Below are positions 16,559 to 26,534 of a stretch of DNA of 64,000 nt, piece after piece. The stretch spans positions 723,255 to 787,254 of the forward strand of contig CANLZP010000002.1 in the NCBI GenBank assembly GCA_947495695.1, written 5' to 3'. The DNA comes from an uncultured Erythrobacter sp. (lineage in GTDB: Bacteria; Pseudomonadota; Alphaproteobacteria; Sphingomonadales; Sphingomonadaceae). Position numbers and translations under genes: made by a program. Each line of letters begins with the position of its first letter. The stretch's first letter is position 1. The notes beneath the pieces are model-generated. The model worked only from the letters and a program-made list of their open reading frames with translations. It ran no database searches and was not told the origin of the DNA.

Positions 16559-17311
16559 TCAGCCGGTGAGCAGCCTCACCCCCACCCAGATCACCAGCAC
16601 AGCGGTCAGCCATCGAATCGCGCGCTGTGGCAAGAACTTCACCGCCATCAGACTGCCGATCTGACCGCCTATTGCCACAGCGATCAGCAAGGGTAGAGCG
16701 GCACCAATTGCGCCGCCTAGCACTGACGGCCCCTGCTTGAGCACCTGGCCAACCAAGCCAAACAGCGAATTCACCAAGATGAAGATACTGGCGGTCGCCG
16801 CGATGGCGCGCGGGTCCTTCCAGCGGGTCAGATGCAACAGCGGCGCGAGAAATATTCCGCCCCCAATGCCAACCAATCCGGCCAAATAGCCCAGCGGTGC
16901 TGCGATAAAAGGCATGGCCGTGGCAAAGCGGGTTGGCTCTCCAACCACGCCTTCACGCACGGGAATCAGCATGGTGACGCCGGTTAGCAATAGGCTGCCG
17001 CCCAGCAGCAGCATGAAGGTTTCGCGGTCAATCGGGGTCAAGCCTCCCAGCAGCGCCGCAGGAGCCGCTAACGAAGTCATCAGCAACGCCCCACGCCATG
17101 GCGTAATGCGCGCCTGAGCAAAACGCACGCTGCTGCCGACGACAACGATGATATTGCAGGCCAGCGCCACCATCGGGAGCAGGCGGTAATCCATCCCCGA
17201 CAGCGCAAGCAGCGCAGCATAGGTCGATCCGCCTCCAAAGCCGACCGCCGCATAAAGGAGCGCGGTGACAAAAAACGCAGCAATGATGGTGAGCGGGACC
17301 AGTCCGATCAT
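16559..17311 (-). CDS. TauE/SafE (DUF81) family membrane permease
   Basis: A 250-aa, very hydrophobic protein with about seven to eight predicted membrane helices and the family repeats AAVGFGGGSTYAALL near the start and GLVGIGGGIFLAPLL in the second half. Members export sulfite, sulfoacetate or other organosulfur anions. No sulfur-metabolism gene lies next to it, so its substrate is unknown. Length is normal for the family. It is the first core gene right of the island and runs toward it. Confidence 0.88.
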   Translation of the reverse strand: MIGLVPLTIIAAFFVTALLYAAVGFGGGSTYAALLALSGMDYRLLPMVALACNIIVVVGSSVRFAQARITPWRGALLMTSLAAPAALLGGLTPIDRETFMLLLGGSLLLTGVTMLIPVREGVVGEPTRFATAMPFIAAPLGYLAGLVGIGGGIFLAPLLHLTRWKDPRAIAATASIFILVNSLFGLVGQVLKQGPSVLGGAIGAALPLLIAVAIGGQIGSLMAVKFLPQRAIRWLTAVLVIWVGVRLLTG

Positions 17312-17354
17312 TGGATTGCCCCGCCCCTAATGCTTAGCTGAGTTGCAAGCGCGC

Positions 17355-20114
17355 TCAGCCGGCACGACCGCCAGCAGCGCCGTGGCAATGCTTGTACTTG
17401 TTGCCGCTGCCGCATGGGCATGGCGAATTGCGGCTGATTGATTGACCGGCGTAAGGATTTTCGCTGATCGCCCCGCCCGGTCCGGCCGCAGCGCGCGGCG
17501 ATCCGGCTAGCGAGCCAAACATTTCGGGACGCTCTGCTGAGCCATCGCTATCATCGGAATTGTCCAGCCCAGTGAATGGATCGATATGGCCGGTGAGGAA
17601 ATCGGGCAAATCTGGAAGATCTGGCGCCTGAACCGGCTGCGCGCGCAATTCAGATTTCAGCAGAATCCGCGTTACGTCCTCGCGCAGTGTGTCGAGCATG
17701 TTTTCAAACAGGCCGAAGGCTTCTTGCTTATATTCATTGATCGGCTGCTTTTGAGCGATCCCGCGCATCCAGATCACCTGACGCAAGGCGTCCAGCGTCG
17801 CGAGGTGCTCTTTCCAATGATAATCTAACCGTTCGAGCAGAATGGATTTCTCCACCTGCCGCCAAACACCAGAATCGGTCTCGGCGACCTTCTTGGTCAT
17901 TTTCTCGCCGGCCAGCGCATCGATGCGCTCCTCCAGGATCTCTGGTTCAACCTGATCTTCTTCCAACCAGGAATCGATGGGCGGATTGAGACCGAACACA
18001 TCTTCGACCTTTTCTTTAAGACCTTCGATGTCCCATTGTTCGGGATAGGAACCGGGAGGGCACGCTTCGCCCACGATCGCATTGACCGTGTCGTGGCGCA
18101 TGTCCTCGACCACATCATCAACCGTTTCCGATTCCATGATTTCGCCGCGCTGTTCATAGATAACTTTGCGCTGGTCATTCATCACGTCATCATATTGAAC
18201 GACCTGCTTGCGGACGTCATAATTGCGTGCCTCAACCTTCTTCTGCGCGGTCTCAATCGCTTTCGAAAGCCACTTCGAACCAATCGCTTCGCCATCGGCA
18301 AGGTTGGAGTTCATCATCTTGGAGAACATCGTGTCCGGGCCAAAGATGCGCAGCAGATCGTCTTCCAGACAGAGGTAGAAACGCGAAAGGCCGGGATCGC
18401 CCTGGCGACCAGAGCGACCGCGCAGCTGATTATCGATCCGGCGGCTTTCATGGCGTTCTGTTCCCAATACGAACAAGCCGCCCGCTTCCAGCACCTTAGC
18501 CTTTTCTGCTGCAACTTCGGCTTTCAAGGCCTCCAATGCCTTATCGTATTCGCGGCCTTCGGGAATGCCGGCCAATTCATCGCCGATCCGAAACTCCAGA
18601 TTGCCGCCCAGCTGAATGTCGGTGCCGCGACCAGCCATATTGGTGGCAATGGTAACCGCTCCAAACCGTCCGGCTTGGGCGACAATATGCGCTTCGCGTT
18701 CGTGCTGGCGAGCGTTCAAAATTTCGTGCTTTACGCCCTCCTTGTCCAAGAACTGGCTGAGCAATTCGGATTTCTCGATAGAGACCGTACCAACCAAAAC
18801 CGGCTGACCAATGTCGTTCTTTTCCCGAATGGCGCTGGCGATCGCGGCAAACTTATCCAGCGTGTTCTTGTAGAATTCGTCTTCTTCATCGATCCGCTGG
18901 ATCGGAACATTGGTCGGGATTTCGACCACATTCATCTTGTAAATGTCCCAAAATTCAGAAGCTTCGGTGGCGGCTGTTCCGGTCATGCCCGACAACTTTG
19001 GATACATGCGGAAATAGTTCTGGAATGTGATCGATGCCATGGTCTGGTTTTCAGGCTCGATCTTGACGCCTTCCTTGGCTTCTGCCGCCTGGTGCAGACC
19101 GTTGGACCAACGGCGACCGTCCATCATACGTCCGGTGAATTCGTCAATGATCACGACCTTATCGTCTTTCACAATATAGTCGGTGTCCTTCTTGAACATA
19201 TGGACCGCTTTTAGGGCCTGATCGAGGTGGTGAACCACTTGGGTATTTTCCACATCGTATAGGTTGTCTGTCGCCAGAATTCCCTTTTCGATCAGCAATT
19301 GCTCGACATTCTCAGTGCCGTCTTCAGTGAGTTGGATGTTCTTGGTTTTCTCATCCTTCTCGTACCAATCTTCTGGAATCTCCTTCACCACGGCATCGAT
19401 GGTGACATAAAGCTCGGACTTATCCTCGGTCGGACCAGAGATAATCAGAGGTGTCCGGGCCTCATCGATCAAGATCGAATCCACCTCATCGACAATGCCG
19501 AAATTGAAGGGACGCTGAACCATTTGTGCGCGTTCGTGCTTCATATTATCGCGCAGATAATCAAAGCCGAATTCATTATTGGTGCCATAGGTGATGTCGG
19601 CATTGTAAGCATCGCGGCGCTCAAGCTCATTCAAATTGGGCACGATCACGCCAACTGTCAGACCCAACCACGTATACAGTTGGCCCATCCAATCGGCATC
19701 GCGGCGCGCAAGGTAATCATTCACCGTCACGACATGGACGCCCTTGCCCTCAATCGCGTTGAGATAGGTCGCCAGAGTAGCCATCAGGGTCTTACCCTCG
19801 CCTGTGCGCATCTCGGCAATTTCGCCCCGATGCAGCACAACGCCGCCAATCATCTGCACGTCAAAATGGCGCATACCAAAGACGCGCACCGACGCTTCGC
19901 GGACGGTGGCAAAGGCTTCGGGCAAAATATCGTCATGCGTGCTGCCGTCATCCAGCATACGGCGGAATTTGTCAGTTTGAGCTTTTAGCTCATCATCAGA
20001 CAGTGCCTGAACCTGCGGTTCGAGTGCGTTGATTTGATTGACGATTTTCCCAACGGTTTTGACATATCGATCGTTGGATGAGCCGAAAAAGGTTTTGGCC
20101 AATGCGTTAAACAT
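17355..20114 (-). CDS. secA: Preprotein translocase ATPase SecA
   Basis: A 919-aa protein of full length. It drives Sec-dependent export through SecYEG. Walker [21 protein letters not shown], the GTDIQLGGN segment and [11 protein letters not shown] are visible. The C-terminal zinc tail [14 protein letters not shown] has ligands Cys899, Cys901, Cys910 and a final Cys/His, and binds SecB. A small secreted-protein gene precedes it on the same strand with a 111-nt spacer, an arrangement that recalls secM-secA. Confidence 0.98.
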   Translation of the reverse strand: MFNALAKTFFGSSNDRYVKTVGKIVNQINALEPQVQALSDDELKAQTDKFRRMLDDGSTHDDILPEAFATVREASVRVFGMRHFDVQMIGGVVLHRGEIAEMRTGEGKTLMATLATYLNAIEGKGVHVVTVNDYLARRDADWMGQLYTWLGLTVGVIVPNLNELERRDAYNADITYGTNNEFGFDYLRDNMKHERAQMVQRPFNFGIVDEVDSILIDEARTPLIISGPTEDKSELYVTIDAVVKEIPEDWYEKDEKTKNIQLTEDGTENVEQLLIEKGILATDNLYDVENTQVVHHLDQALKAVHMFKKDTDYIVKDDKVVIIDEFTGRMMDGRRWSNGLHQAAEAKEGVKIEPENQTMASITFQNYFRMYPKLSGMTGTAATEASEFWDIYKMNVVEIPTNVPIQRIDEEDEFYKNTLDKFAAIASAIREKNDIGQPVLVGTVSIEKSELLSQFLDKEGVKHEILNARQHEREAHIVAQAGRFGAVTIATNMAGRGTDIQLGGNLEFRIGDELAGIPEGREYDKALEALKAEVAAEKAKVLEAGGLFVLGTERHESRRIDNQLRGRSGRQGDPGLSRFYLCLEDDLLRIFGPDTMFSKMMNSNLADGEAIGSKWLSKAIETAQKKVEARNYDVRKQVVQYDDVMNDQRKVIYEQRGEIMESETVDDVVEDMRHDTVNAIVGEACPPGSYPEQWDIEGLKEKVEDVFGLNPPIDSWLEEDQVEPEILEERIDALAGEKMTKKVAETDSGVWRQVEKSILLERLDYHWKEHLATLDALRQVIWMRGIAQKQPINEYKQEAFGLFENMLDTLREDVTRILLKSELRAQPVQAPDLPDLPDFLTGHIDPFTGLDNSDDSDGSAERPEMFGSLAGSPRAAAGPGGAISENPYAGQSISRNSPCPCGSGNKYKHCHGAAGGRAG

Positions 20115-20225
20115 GATGAAGGTCCTGACGGGACTGAATGTTTGAAAAGAGATGGCAGCTGGGCCTTGAACGCCCGCTACCGCAAATGTGTAAAAGCGGC
20201 CTGAAGAGGCACGCAGAAACCGGCG

Positions 20226-20498
20226 CTATTCGTAAGCGCGATCAATCCTCAGCAGGACTGTAGGAGCGGCAGGGATTGGCTGGCGCGCAGCAGGCAATAC
20301 TGCCTTTTGTAGACGCTGTGCCAAGCTGGCTCGGGGCATGCTTGCGCAAGCCTGGTGCTCTTCAGCACCGTCAACGCTCAACTGCGCGCTGGCATCAATC
20401 TGGCAGGACAGCGCTTCTACTTCAGACGCACTGACCGGTGCAGCGGCAGCTGCAAGTCCGGTAACCAGAGCGAAACATGCGAGAAGACGGCTAATCAT
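20226..20498 (-). CDS. Small secreted protein upstream of secA
   Basis: A 90-aa protein with a clear signal peptide (MISRLLACFALVTGLAAAAAP, cleavage probably after VSA), two Cys in the mature part, and a basic Pro/Ala-rich C-terminus ending LLRIDRAYE. I recognise no family. Its place just upstream of secA on the same strand and its exported nature suggest a SecM-like secretion monitor. No SecM FxxxxWIxxxxGIRAGP or RAPP-type arrest motif is visible. It could equally be an unrelated periplasmic protein. Confidence 0.6.
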   Translation of the reverse strand: MISRLLACFALVTGLAAAAAPVSASEVEALSCQIDASAQLSVDGAEEHQACASMPRASLAQRLQKAVLPAARQPIPAAPTVLLRIDRAYE

Positions 20499-20585
20499 TG
20501 CGACACGCTACTTAGGGATGCCGAACGGTTTCGTCCACTCCATTACCGCATTTACTGACGCGCAAAGGCAACCTAGAGCGAGGTC

Positions 20586-21812
20586 ATGGAACTTGAGACA
20601 TCGCCATTGGCCCAGCCCTTTCCCGAAATGCCCATAATCGATGGCGTGACACTGCGCGCGGTAAGGGCTCAGTATAAGGATTGGGACAGGGCCGATCTCA
20701 CTTATGTCGAGCTGGCCGACGGGACCAGCGTAGCCGGTGTCTTTACCCAAAGCCTGTGCGCCTCTAGCGAGGTTGAGCTGGGCCGAGAGCAAGTGAAATC
20801 GGGCAGCGCACGCGCCTTGGTGGTGAATGCCGGTAATGCCAATGCCTTCACCGGCTATCGTGGGCGCGAGGCAGTTGAACAAATCATGCAGCAGGCTGCT
20901 GACCACATCGGTTGCTCTGCGCAGCAAGTGTTTGTGTCTTCCACCGGTGTGATCGGCGTCCCCTTACCCAAGGACAAAGCGCAAGAAGGCCTAGCCGCCG
21001 CCTTTGCCGCCGATAGGGCGAGCTGGGAAGAAGTGGCCCAAGCCATCAGCACGACCGACACCTTCCCCAAGGGTGCCCATGCCAGTGCCATTGTCGATGG
21101 TCAGCGGGTCAATTTGGTTGGCGTCATCAAGGGCAGCGGCATGATTGCGCCGGATATGGCGACAATGCTGGGGTACATCTTCACCGATGCAGCGATTGCG
21201 CCAGAATTCCTGCAGACTCTGCTCAGCGACGCCAATGTTCAGAGCTTCAACTGCATTACCGTGGATGGAGACACATCGACCAGCGACACGGTGTTAGCTT
21301 TCGCAACGGGGAAATCCACGGCTGCTCGAATCGAGAATTATGAGAGCTCAGGCGCCGATGCCTTTGCTGCCGCGCTGAGCGATCTTTGCCGCCAGCTGGC
21401 ACATTTGGTGGTGCGCGACGGTGAAGGTGCTCGCAAATTCATTGCGGTGCGCGTTTCGGGTGCTGCCAGCGATGACAGCGCGCGCAAGGTCGGATTGGCT
21501 ATCGCCAACTCTCCTTTGGTCAAAACCGCGATTGCAGGAGAAGACGCTAATTGGGGCCGTGTGGTCATGGCCGTAGGCAAAGCGGGTGAGCCAGCAGATC
21601 GGGACAAATTGTCCATCGCGTTTGGCGGCGTATGGGCAGCGAAAAATGGACTGCCGGTCGAGGACTATGACGAGGCGCCAGTTGCCCAACATTTGAAGGG
21701 CTCAGAGATTGATTTGGCGGTGGATCTGGGGATCGGCGATGGCCGATCAACGGTTTGGACCTGCGATCTGACGCATGGCTATATCTCGATCAATGCGGAC
21801 TATCGCTCATGA
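20586..21812 (+). CDS. argJ: Bifunctional ornithine acetyltransferase / N-acetylglutamate synthase
   Basis: A 408-aa ArgJ, a self-cleaving enzyme of arginine synthesis that recycles the acetyl group from N-acetylornithine to glutamate. The processing site lies in APDMATMLGY, where Thr193 becomes the N-terminal nucleophile of the beta chain. GVIGVPLP and the NAGNANAFTG stretch are also typical. GAGCGAGG stands before the ATG. Its stop overlaps the start of the next phosphatase gene by 4 nt. It is divergent from the secreted-protein/secA pair. Confidence 0.96.
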   Translation: MELETSPLAQPFPEMPIIDGVTLRAVRAQYKDWDRADLTYVELADGTSVAGVFTQSLCASSEVELGREQVKSGSARALVVNAGNANAFTGYRGREAVEQIMQQAADHIGCSAQQVFVSSTGVIGVPLPKDKAQEGLAAAFAADRASWEEVAQAISTTDTFPKGAHASAIVDGQRVNLVGVIKGSGMIAPDMATMLGYIFTDAAIAPEFLQTLLSDANVQSFNCITVDGDTSTSDTVLAFATGKSTAARIENYESSGADAFAAALSDLCRQLAHLVVRDGEGARKFIAVRVSGAASDDSARKVGLAIANSPLVKTAIAGEDANWGRVVMAVGKAGEPADRDKLSIAFGGVWAAKNGLPVEDYDEAPVAQHLKGSEIDLAVDLGIGDGRSTVWTCDLTHGYISINADYRS

Positions 21813-22624
21813 GCGCGCTCGACGACGAAATTCGTGATCTCCTGCGCTTTGCCGCAGAGCGGTCCATGCTGCCCCGCTTTCGCGCTCTGAACGAGCATGA
21901 GATCGAGATGAAGAGCAAGGACGATCCGGTCACAATTGTCGACCGCGAGGTTGAAGAGTTTCTCACCGATGCGCTGGCCAAAATGGCCCCGGGTGTGGCG
22001 ATTGTTGGAGAAGAGGCGGTCCATGAAGACAAGTCTGTGCTCGACCATTTATCGGGGCCCTGCTGGATCATTGACCCGTTGGATGGAACCGCCAATTTTG
22101 CAGAGGGTAAAGAACCGTTCGGAATCATCATTGCCTTGGCCGACGCAGGAGAGGCGATTGCGGGATGGTTGTATGACCCGATTACTGATCGACTGTGCCA
22201 CACCAAACGCGGCGAAGGGGCCTTCGTGAATGGCGAGAGGGTCCACTCGGTCGGTACCGGTGAGGCCCAGCCCGTCACGGCCGTTGCACGAACATTTCTC
22301 ACCGAGGAACAGCGCGCCATGGTCGATGCAAAACTCGCCCCGCATTACAAGCTGGTCGACATTCCGCGCTGCGCCGCCGAGCAATATCCGCGTCTAGCGC
22401 TGGGGCAGAACGATGTGTCGAGCTTCAAGCGCACATTGCCTTGGGACCATGCCGCAGGCGTGTTGTGGCTGAATGAAGCAGGAGGAAGGGCAGCGCGGTT
22501 GGATGGAACCGCCTATCGGGTTGACGAGCATGGCTCATCAGAAGATCGCAAAGGTCTGGTGGGGGCATCAACGCCCGCGATCTGGGATGAATTTGTTGGC
22601 CGGGTCTTGGCGGCCAGCAGCTAG
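21809..22624 (+). CDS. Inositol monophosphatase family phosphatase
   Basis: A 271-aa Mg-dependent phosphatase. Metal-site motifs are GEEAV, IIDPLDGTANF and PWDHAAGVL. The family includes inositol-1-phosphatase, CysQ and HisN-type histidinol phosphatase. Coupling to argJ by a 4-nt ATGA overlap suggests a biosynthetic role, and HisN is possible but not shown. The ATG at 21809 is preferred over an upstream frame start inside argJ. Confidence 0.88.
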   Translation: MSALDDEIRDLLRFAAERSMLPRFRALNEHEIEMKSKDDPVTIVDREVEEFLTDALAKMAPGVAIVGEEAVHEDKSVLDHLSGPCWIIDPLDGTANFAEGKEPFGIIIALADAGEAIAGWLYDPITDRLCHTKRGEGAFVNGERVHSVGTGEAQPVTAVARTFLTEEQRAMVDAKLAPHYKLVDIPRCAAEQYPRLALGQNDVSSFKRTLPWDHAAGVLWLNEAGGRAARLDGTAYRVDEHGSSEDRKGLVGASTPAIWDEFVGRVLAASS

Positions 22625-22635
22625 ACTTCTGGCAA

Positions 22636-22664
22636 GGTGGCCCCTGCTTTCGCAGGAGCCCACA
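22636..22664. repeat. REP-like palindrome between converging genes
   Basis: GTGGCCCCTGC, loop TTTC, GCAGGAGCCCAC forms a long imperfect hairpin between the IMPase and trxA stop codons. The CCTGCTTTCGCAGG core resembles short palindromes scattered in sphingomonad genomes. It may work as a bidirectional terminator or mRNA end stabiliser. Confidence 0.55.
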
Positions 22665-22669
22665 TTACT

Positions 22670-22990
22670 TTAAAGTTCGCCTTCAAGCCATTCTTTAAGC
22701 TGGCTTTTTGGACGAGCACCGGTCAGTTCAGCGACCTTTTCTCCGCCCTTATACAATGCCAGGAACGGAATGCCTTGCACGCCCAGTTTGCCGGGAGTGT
22801 CCGGATTTTCCATGATGTCCATCTTTGCGATGCCAACCTTCTCCGCCAATTCGTCGCTGATTTCTTCCAGCGCCGGAGCGATCATTTTACATGGCCCGCA
22901 CCATTCGGCCCAAAAATCGACCAATACGGGCTTATCGGCATCCACGACGTCGCTTTGAAAGCTGTCGTCAGTTACATTGAAAGTTGCCAT
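22670..22990 (-). CDS. trxA: Thioredoxin
   Basis: A 106-aa classical thioredoxin with active site WCGPCK (Cys31, Cys34), VDFWAEW before it and the cis-proline loop GIPFL. It reduces cytoplasmic disulfides using thioredoxin reductase. It lies 79 nt after addA, so it may be read from the addA transcript or from its own promoter; a good AGGAG-like site (GGAGATAATT) precedes the ATG. Confidence 0.97.
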   Translation of the reverse strand: MATFNVTDDSFQSDVVDADKPVLVDFWAEWCGPCKMIAPALEEISDELAEKVGIAKMDIMENPDTPGKLGVQGIPFLALYKGGEKVAELTGARPKSQLKEWLEGEL

Positions 22991-23069
22991 CGGAATTATC
23001 TCCTATTCTTCGTTACCCTCTATCTAGGACTATTTGCGCCACACTCAATGCGTGGCGGCAATAGCTTTC

Positions 23070-26000
23070 CTAAATCGACAGGAAGGCTTGTTTGTGCGCC
23101 GCCAGCATCTCTTCTGTCAGAACGAACAATTGCGGCGTTTGAGTGTAGAGAACGGCTGCCCGCACTTGCCTACCGGGATAGATCACCTCCAGCGCCGATA
23201 CGTATGCGGCCATTTGCTTGGCAATGGATTGCGGAATGTCTTCAAGCCTTGAGGGAGGCCGCCGTGCAGTCTTGAAATCAACCACGGTGATGGTGTCAGG
23301 CGTGACCAGCAACCTATCTGCAATGCCGGCAATTACCTCGCCGCCCACCGTCGCAGCCAAGGGGACCTCGGCCAAAGCGTTGGGCGAGAACACATCAGCA
23401 AAGTCTGGATGAGCAATCACCGCCATCGCGCTGGCGAGAATTTCCGCGCGCTCACTATCGTTTAGGTTACTCGCCTGCCTTTCCAGCCATTTCTGGGCGG
23501 CCTGGTCGCGCTGCGCCTCAGGAACATCGGGCAAACGCTCCAGCAGACTGTGGATCAGCACCCCGCGTCGCGCGGCTATGCGGACATTCTCGGCTGGCAA
23601 GGGTGGATCGACGCTGTGATCCTCGCCCGCAGACGAGGGAGCCAAGGGGCGCGGTGGGCGCGGCTCTGGACCGATGGGCGTTTTGGCCCATGATGGCAAC
23701 GTAATGGGCGGAACGCTGGCAGCGGCACTCGGTTCAGCACCGTCCAATTGCGCCCGCTCGCCTGTTTCAAACCGACCGCCAAAGATGGGATCATCCAACC
23801 CGCTGTCCGCATCAAACAAGGGCAGCAACCTGGCATACCAGCTGTCATCATGCGGAGCTTTGGCCTGTTTGGACAAAGATCCTCCAATAAACAGTGCCTC
23901 TTGCGCGCGGGTCATGGCCACATACAGCAGCCGCCAATGCTCCTGCAATTCCACCGCTTTTGCCGCATCAAATGCCTCTTCCAAGCGCCCTTTGCGGTCA
24001 TCAGCCGCAGTCGATGGTACCGGAACGGTGCGCGCCTCATCATCTTTTCCGCCCGCAACTTCCTCGGGCAGAGCCAAATCGCGCACATTGCCCGGCTTGC
24101 CCGTCGCATCGGCCAGGATCACGATCGGCGCTTCCAACCCCTTTGACCCGTGGACGGTCATCACCCTGACCAAATCGGATGCCTCACCTGCATCGCGCTT
24201 TAGCTCGGCCTCGCCCGCGTCAAACCAGCGGATAAAGCTGGTCAGGCTGGGCGTGTTGCCCGTTTCATAAGCAAAGGCCGCGTTGAGCAATTCATCGATG
24301 GGGTCATTCGCCTCTTGCCCCAACCGAGCGATCAGTTTGGCTCTGCCCTGCCATGGGCCAACCAACATCCAGTTGAGCATGGCCTGCGGCGTTTCAAAAT
24401 CTGCCCGGGCCAGCAAATCACGCAATTGCGCCGCTGCTTTGGCTGCCGTGGGATGATCCAGCTTGCGCAGATGGTCCCACAGGCTTTTACCCTTGTCGCG
24501 CGGAACGTGGCTCAAAATATCATCCTGGTTCCATCCCAACAGCGGGGACGAGAGCAAATTGGCCAGATTGAGGTCATCCAGTGGTTGGGCTGCAAAGCGC
24601 AGAGCCGCCATCAAATCTTTGACCGCCAAGGGTGCGCCCAGCCGCAGCCGATCCACGCCTGCAACCGGCACATTCTTGGCATGAAGGCGCGCAACGATCA
24701 GCGCGGCCAGATCTTTGCGGCTACGCACCAGGATCATCACATCGCCTGCCGTAGCGCGCCTCTTCTTGCGGCCTTTGGAGAGGATAAAGGGTTCATCCTC
24801 CAGCCAAGCCTTTACCTGCCGGGCGATCTTTTCCGCCATCAATCGATCATGCTTGGCGAGCCAGTTTTCTTCATCACCATCCGGATTGTCGCCAATCGCA
24901 TCTTCGCCGCGCACCGGATGCCACAGGGTGACAAGACCTGGGCCAGCTTCGCCAACATGGTCTTCGGGCGCCCGCTCCAGTCCCAAACTTTCCCAACCTA
25001 GTTCCTCAATCGCGCGATTGACGAAGGTGAGCACAGGCATGGAGGTGCGGAACGAGCGCCCCAGCGTCAGGTCTTGCAATTCCTTGGGTGCGCGGGGCCT
25101 ACGAATGCTCTCGGCATTGTGGCTGACCGCGCGCATAGAGGCGGCAACGCGTTCTTTCGCCTTGCGGAAGTTTTCAGGACTGGTGCCTTGGAAGCCAAAG
25201 ATCGCCTGCTTGTAATCGCCGACGGTGAAAATGGTCCGCAACCGGTCCCCGCGAGCCCCCTCGCCTGCAAAGAAATCGTCAATCAATGCATCAATGATCG
25301 CCCATTGCGGGGCGTTGGTATCCTGCGCCTCGTCCACTAGAATGTGATCAAACTGGCGGTCCAGCTTGAACCGGATCCAGTCTGCCGAAACCTGTTTGGA
25401 CAGCAAATCTGCGGCCCGCTGGATCAGATCGTCAAAGTCCAACAGACCTTCGCGCTGTTTAGCTTCGTCCCAGCGATGGGCAAAGGCTTTGCCCAATTCC
25501 AGCGAAGGAGCGAGGAATTGCGCCAGCTCCAGCAAGGCGCGACGCTCTGAATACAGGGCGACAGCATCAGCAACTTCCTGCTGGCGATCTGCAAAAATGG
25601 GATCGGCCTGATTCGGCTTTGCCATTTTCCGAGGACTGCCGTTCTTGATCAGGATGGAGTCAAAGATGGCGGGCAAAGCAGCCGCGCGCTCGTCCGCATC
25701 CATCTTCAGCCAAGGATCGATGAATTCCACCGAGGCGCGACCACTTTTCGTGTCCCAGCCGCGCAAGATCGGCAACATCGCCTGAAATTGAGCATCGGGA
25801 AAGACTTCCGGCGACAAGACATCATTCACCCATGCCTCATCCGCATCACTGGGCAGGCCAAGCAATTGCAAGACTTGCGGCAGCATCGGCACCTGCCAAG
25901 CGGTGGGGCCAAACCACAGTTCACGCAGATTGGCGCACCGCATCAGCCATGCTTGCAAACTGTCGGGATCTTTCCGACGAGAAAACTCAGCCACCGCGCC

Positions 26001-26534
26001 CAGCAATCGCTGATCTCCCTCACGCTCCGCCTGTTGTAGCAGGTCGGACAGAACCTGATTGAACAGCAGACCTCGCTCGCGGTCCTCCATCGGCCGCGCA
26101 CCGGGCATCAGCCCAGCTTCATTGGGGAAATTCCCCAGCAACCATTGCGAAAATGCGTGGATCGTATCAATCCGCAACCCACCGCCCGGACAATCCAATA
26201 CGCTGGCAAACAATGTCCGCGCTCGCGCCTGCGTCTCTGGCCCGATATCCGCGCCAATATGGCCCAATTCCTTGGCCAGCTTTGGCCCATCCAGCCGTAC
26301 CCAGCGCGCCAGCACATCGTTGATCCGGACCGCCATTTCGGCTGCACCCGCCTTGGTGAAGGTCAGGCACAGAATTTGCGAAGGATCGGTATTGGGTTGA
26401 AGCAGCAGGCGCAGCACGCGCGCGGAAAGCACCTGCGTTTTGCCAGTCCCGGCAGAAGCCGACAACCAAACGCTCTCGGCCGGATCGACCGCGGCCTTTT
26501 GATTGCCGATGAGCGGGAACACAGCGCCGCTCAT
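23070..26534 (-). CDS. addA: AddA helicase-nuclease subunit
   Basis: An 1154-aa UvrD-like helicase of double-strand break repair. Walker A SASAGTGKT (25-33), LVDEAQDTN (Walker B), VRVMTVHGSKGLE and LLYVAMTRAQE motifs are present. The C-terminal PD-(D/E)XK nuclease appears as TVVDFKTARRPP. It pairs with AddB, as RecBCD does in enterics, to resect ends for RecA. ATG at 26534 overlaps the addB stop by 4 nt, so the longer frame inside addB is rejected. The two subunits are probably translated together. Confidence 0.96.
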   Translation of the reverse strand: MSGAVFPLIGNQKAAVDPAESVWLSASAGTGKTQVLSARVLRLLLQPNTDPSQILCLTFTKAGAAEMAVRINDVLARWVRLDGPKLAKELGHIGADIGPETQARARTLFASVLDCPGGGLRIDTIHAFSQWLLGNFPNEAGLMPGARPMEDRERGLLFNQVLSDLLQQAEREGDQRLLGAVAEFSRRKDPDSLQAWLMRCANLRELWFGPTAWQVPMLPQVLQLLGLPSDADEAWVNDVLSPEVFPDAQFQAMLPILRGWDTKSGRASVEFIDPWLKMDADERAAALPAIFDSILIKNGSPRKMAKPNQADPIFADRQQEVADAVALYSERRALLELAQFLAPSLELGKAFAHRWDEAKQREGLLDFDDLIQRAADLLSKQVSADWIRFKLDRQFDHILVDEAQDTNAPQWAIIDALIDDFFAGEGARGDRLRTIFTVGDYKQAIFGFQGTSPENFRKAKERVAASMRAVSHNAESIRRPRAPKELQDLTLGRSFRTSMPVLTFVNRAIEELGWESLGLERAPEDHVGEAGPGLVTLWHPVRGEDAIGDNPDGDEENWLAKHDRLMAEKIARQVKAWLEDEPFILSKGRKKRRATAGDVMILVRSRKDLAALIVARLHAKNVPVAGVDRLRLGAPLAVKDLMAALRFAAQPLDDLNLANLLSSPLLGWNQDDILSHVPRDKGKSLWDHLRKLDHPTAAKAAAQLRDLLARADFETPQAMLNWMLVGPWQGRAKLIARLGQEANDPIDELLNAAFAYETGNTPSLTSFIRWFDAGEAELKRDAGEASDLVRVMTVHGSKGLEAPIVILADATGKPGNVRDLALPEEVAGGKDDEARTVPVPSTAADDRKGRLEEAFDAAKAVELQEHWRLLYVAMTRAQEALFIGGSLSKQAKAPHDDSWYARLLPLFDADSGLDDPIFGGRFETGERAQLDGAEPSAAASVPPITLPSWAKTPIGPEPRPPRPLAPSSAGEDHSVDPPLPAENVRIAARRGVLIHSLLERLPDVPEAQRDQAAQKWLERQASNLNDSERAEILASAMAVIAHPDFADVFSPNALAEVPLAATVGGEVIAGIADRLLVTPDTITVVDFKTARRPPSRLEDIPQSIAKQMAAYVSALEVIYPGRQVRAAVLYTQTPQLFVLTEEMLAAHKQAFLSI

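Noticed and set aside
18036..19214. 392-aa plus-strand open frame inside secA
   Set aside because: Antisense shadow of a highly conserved gene; no recognisable domain or ribosome binding site.
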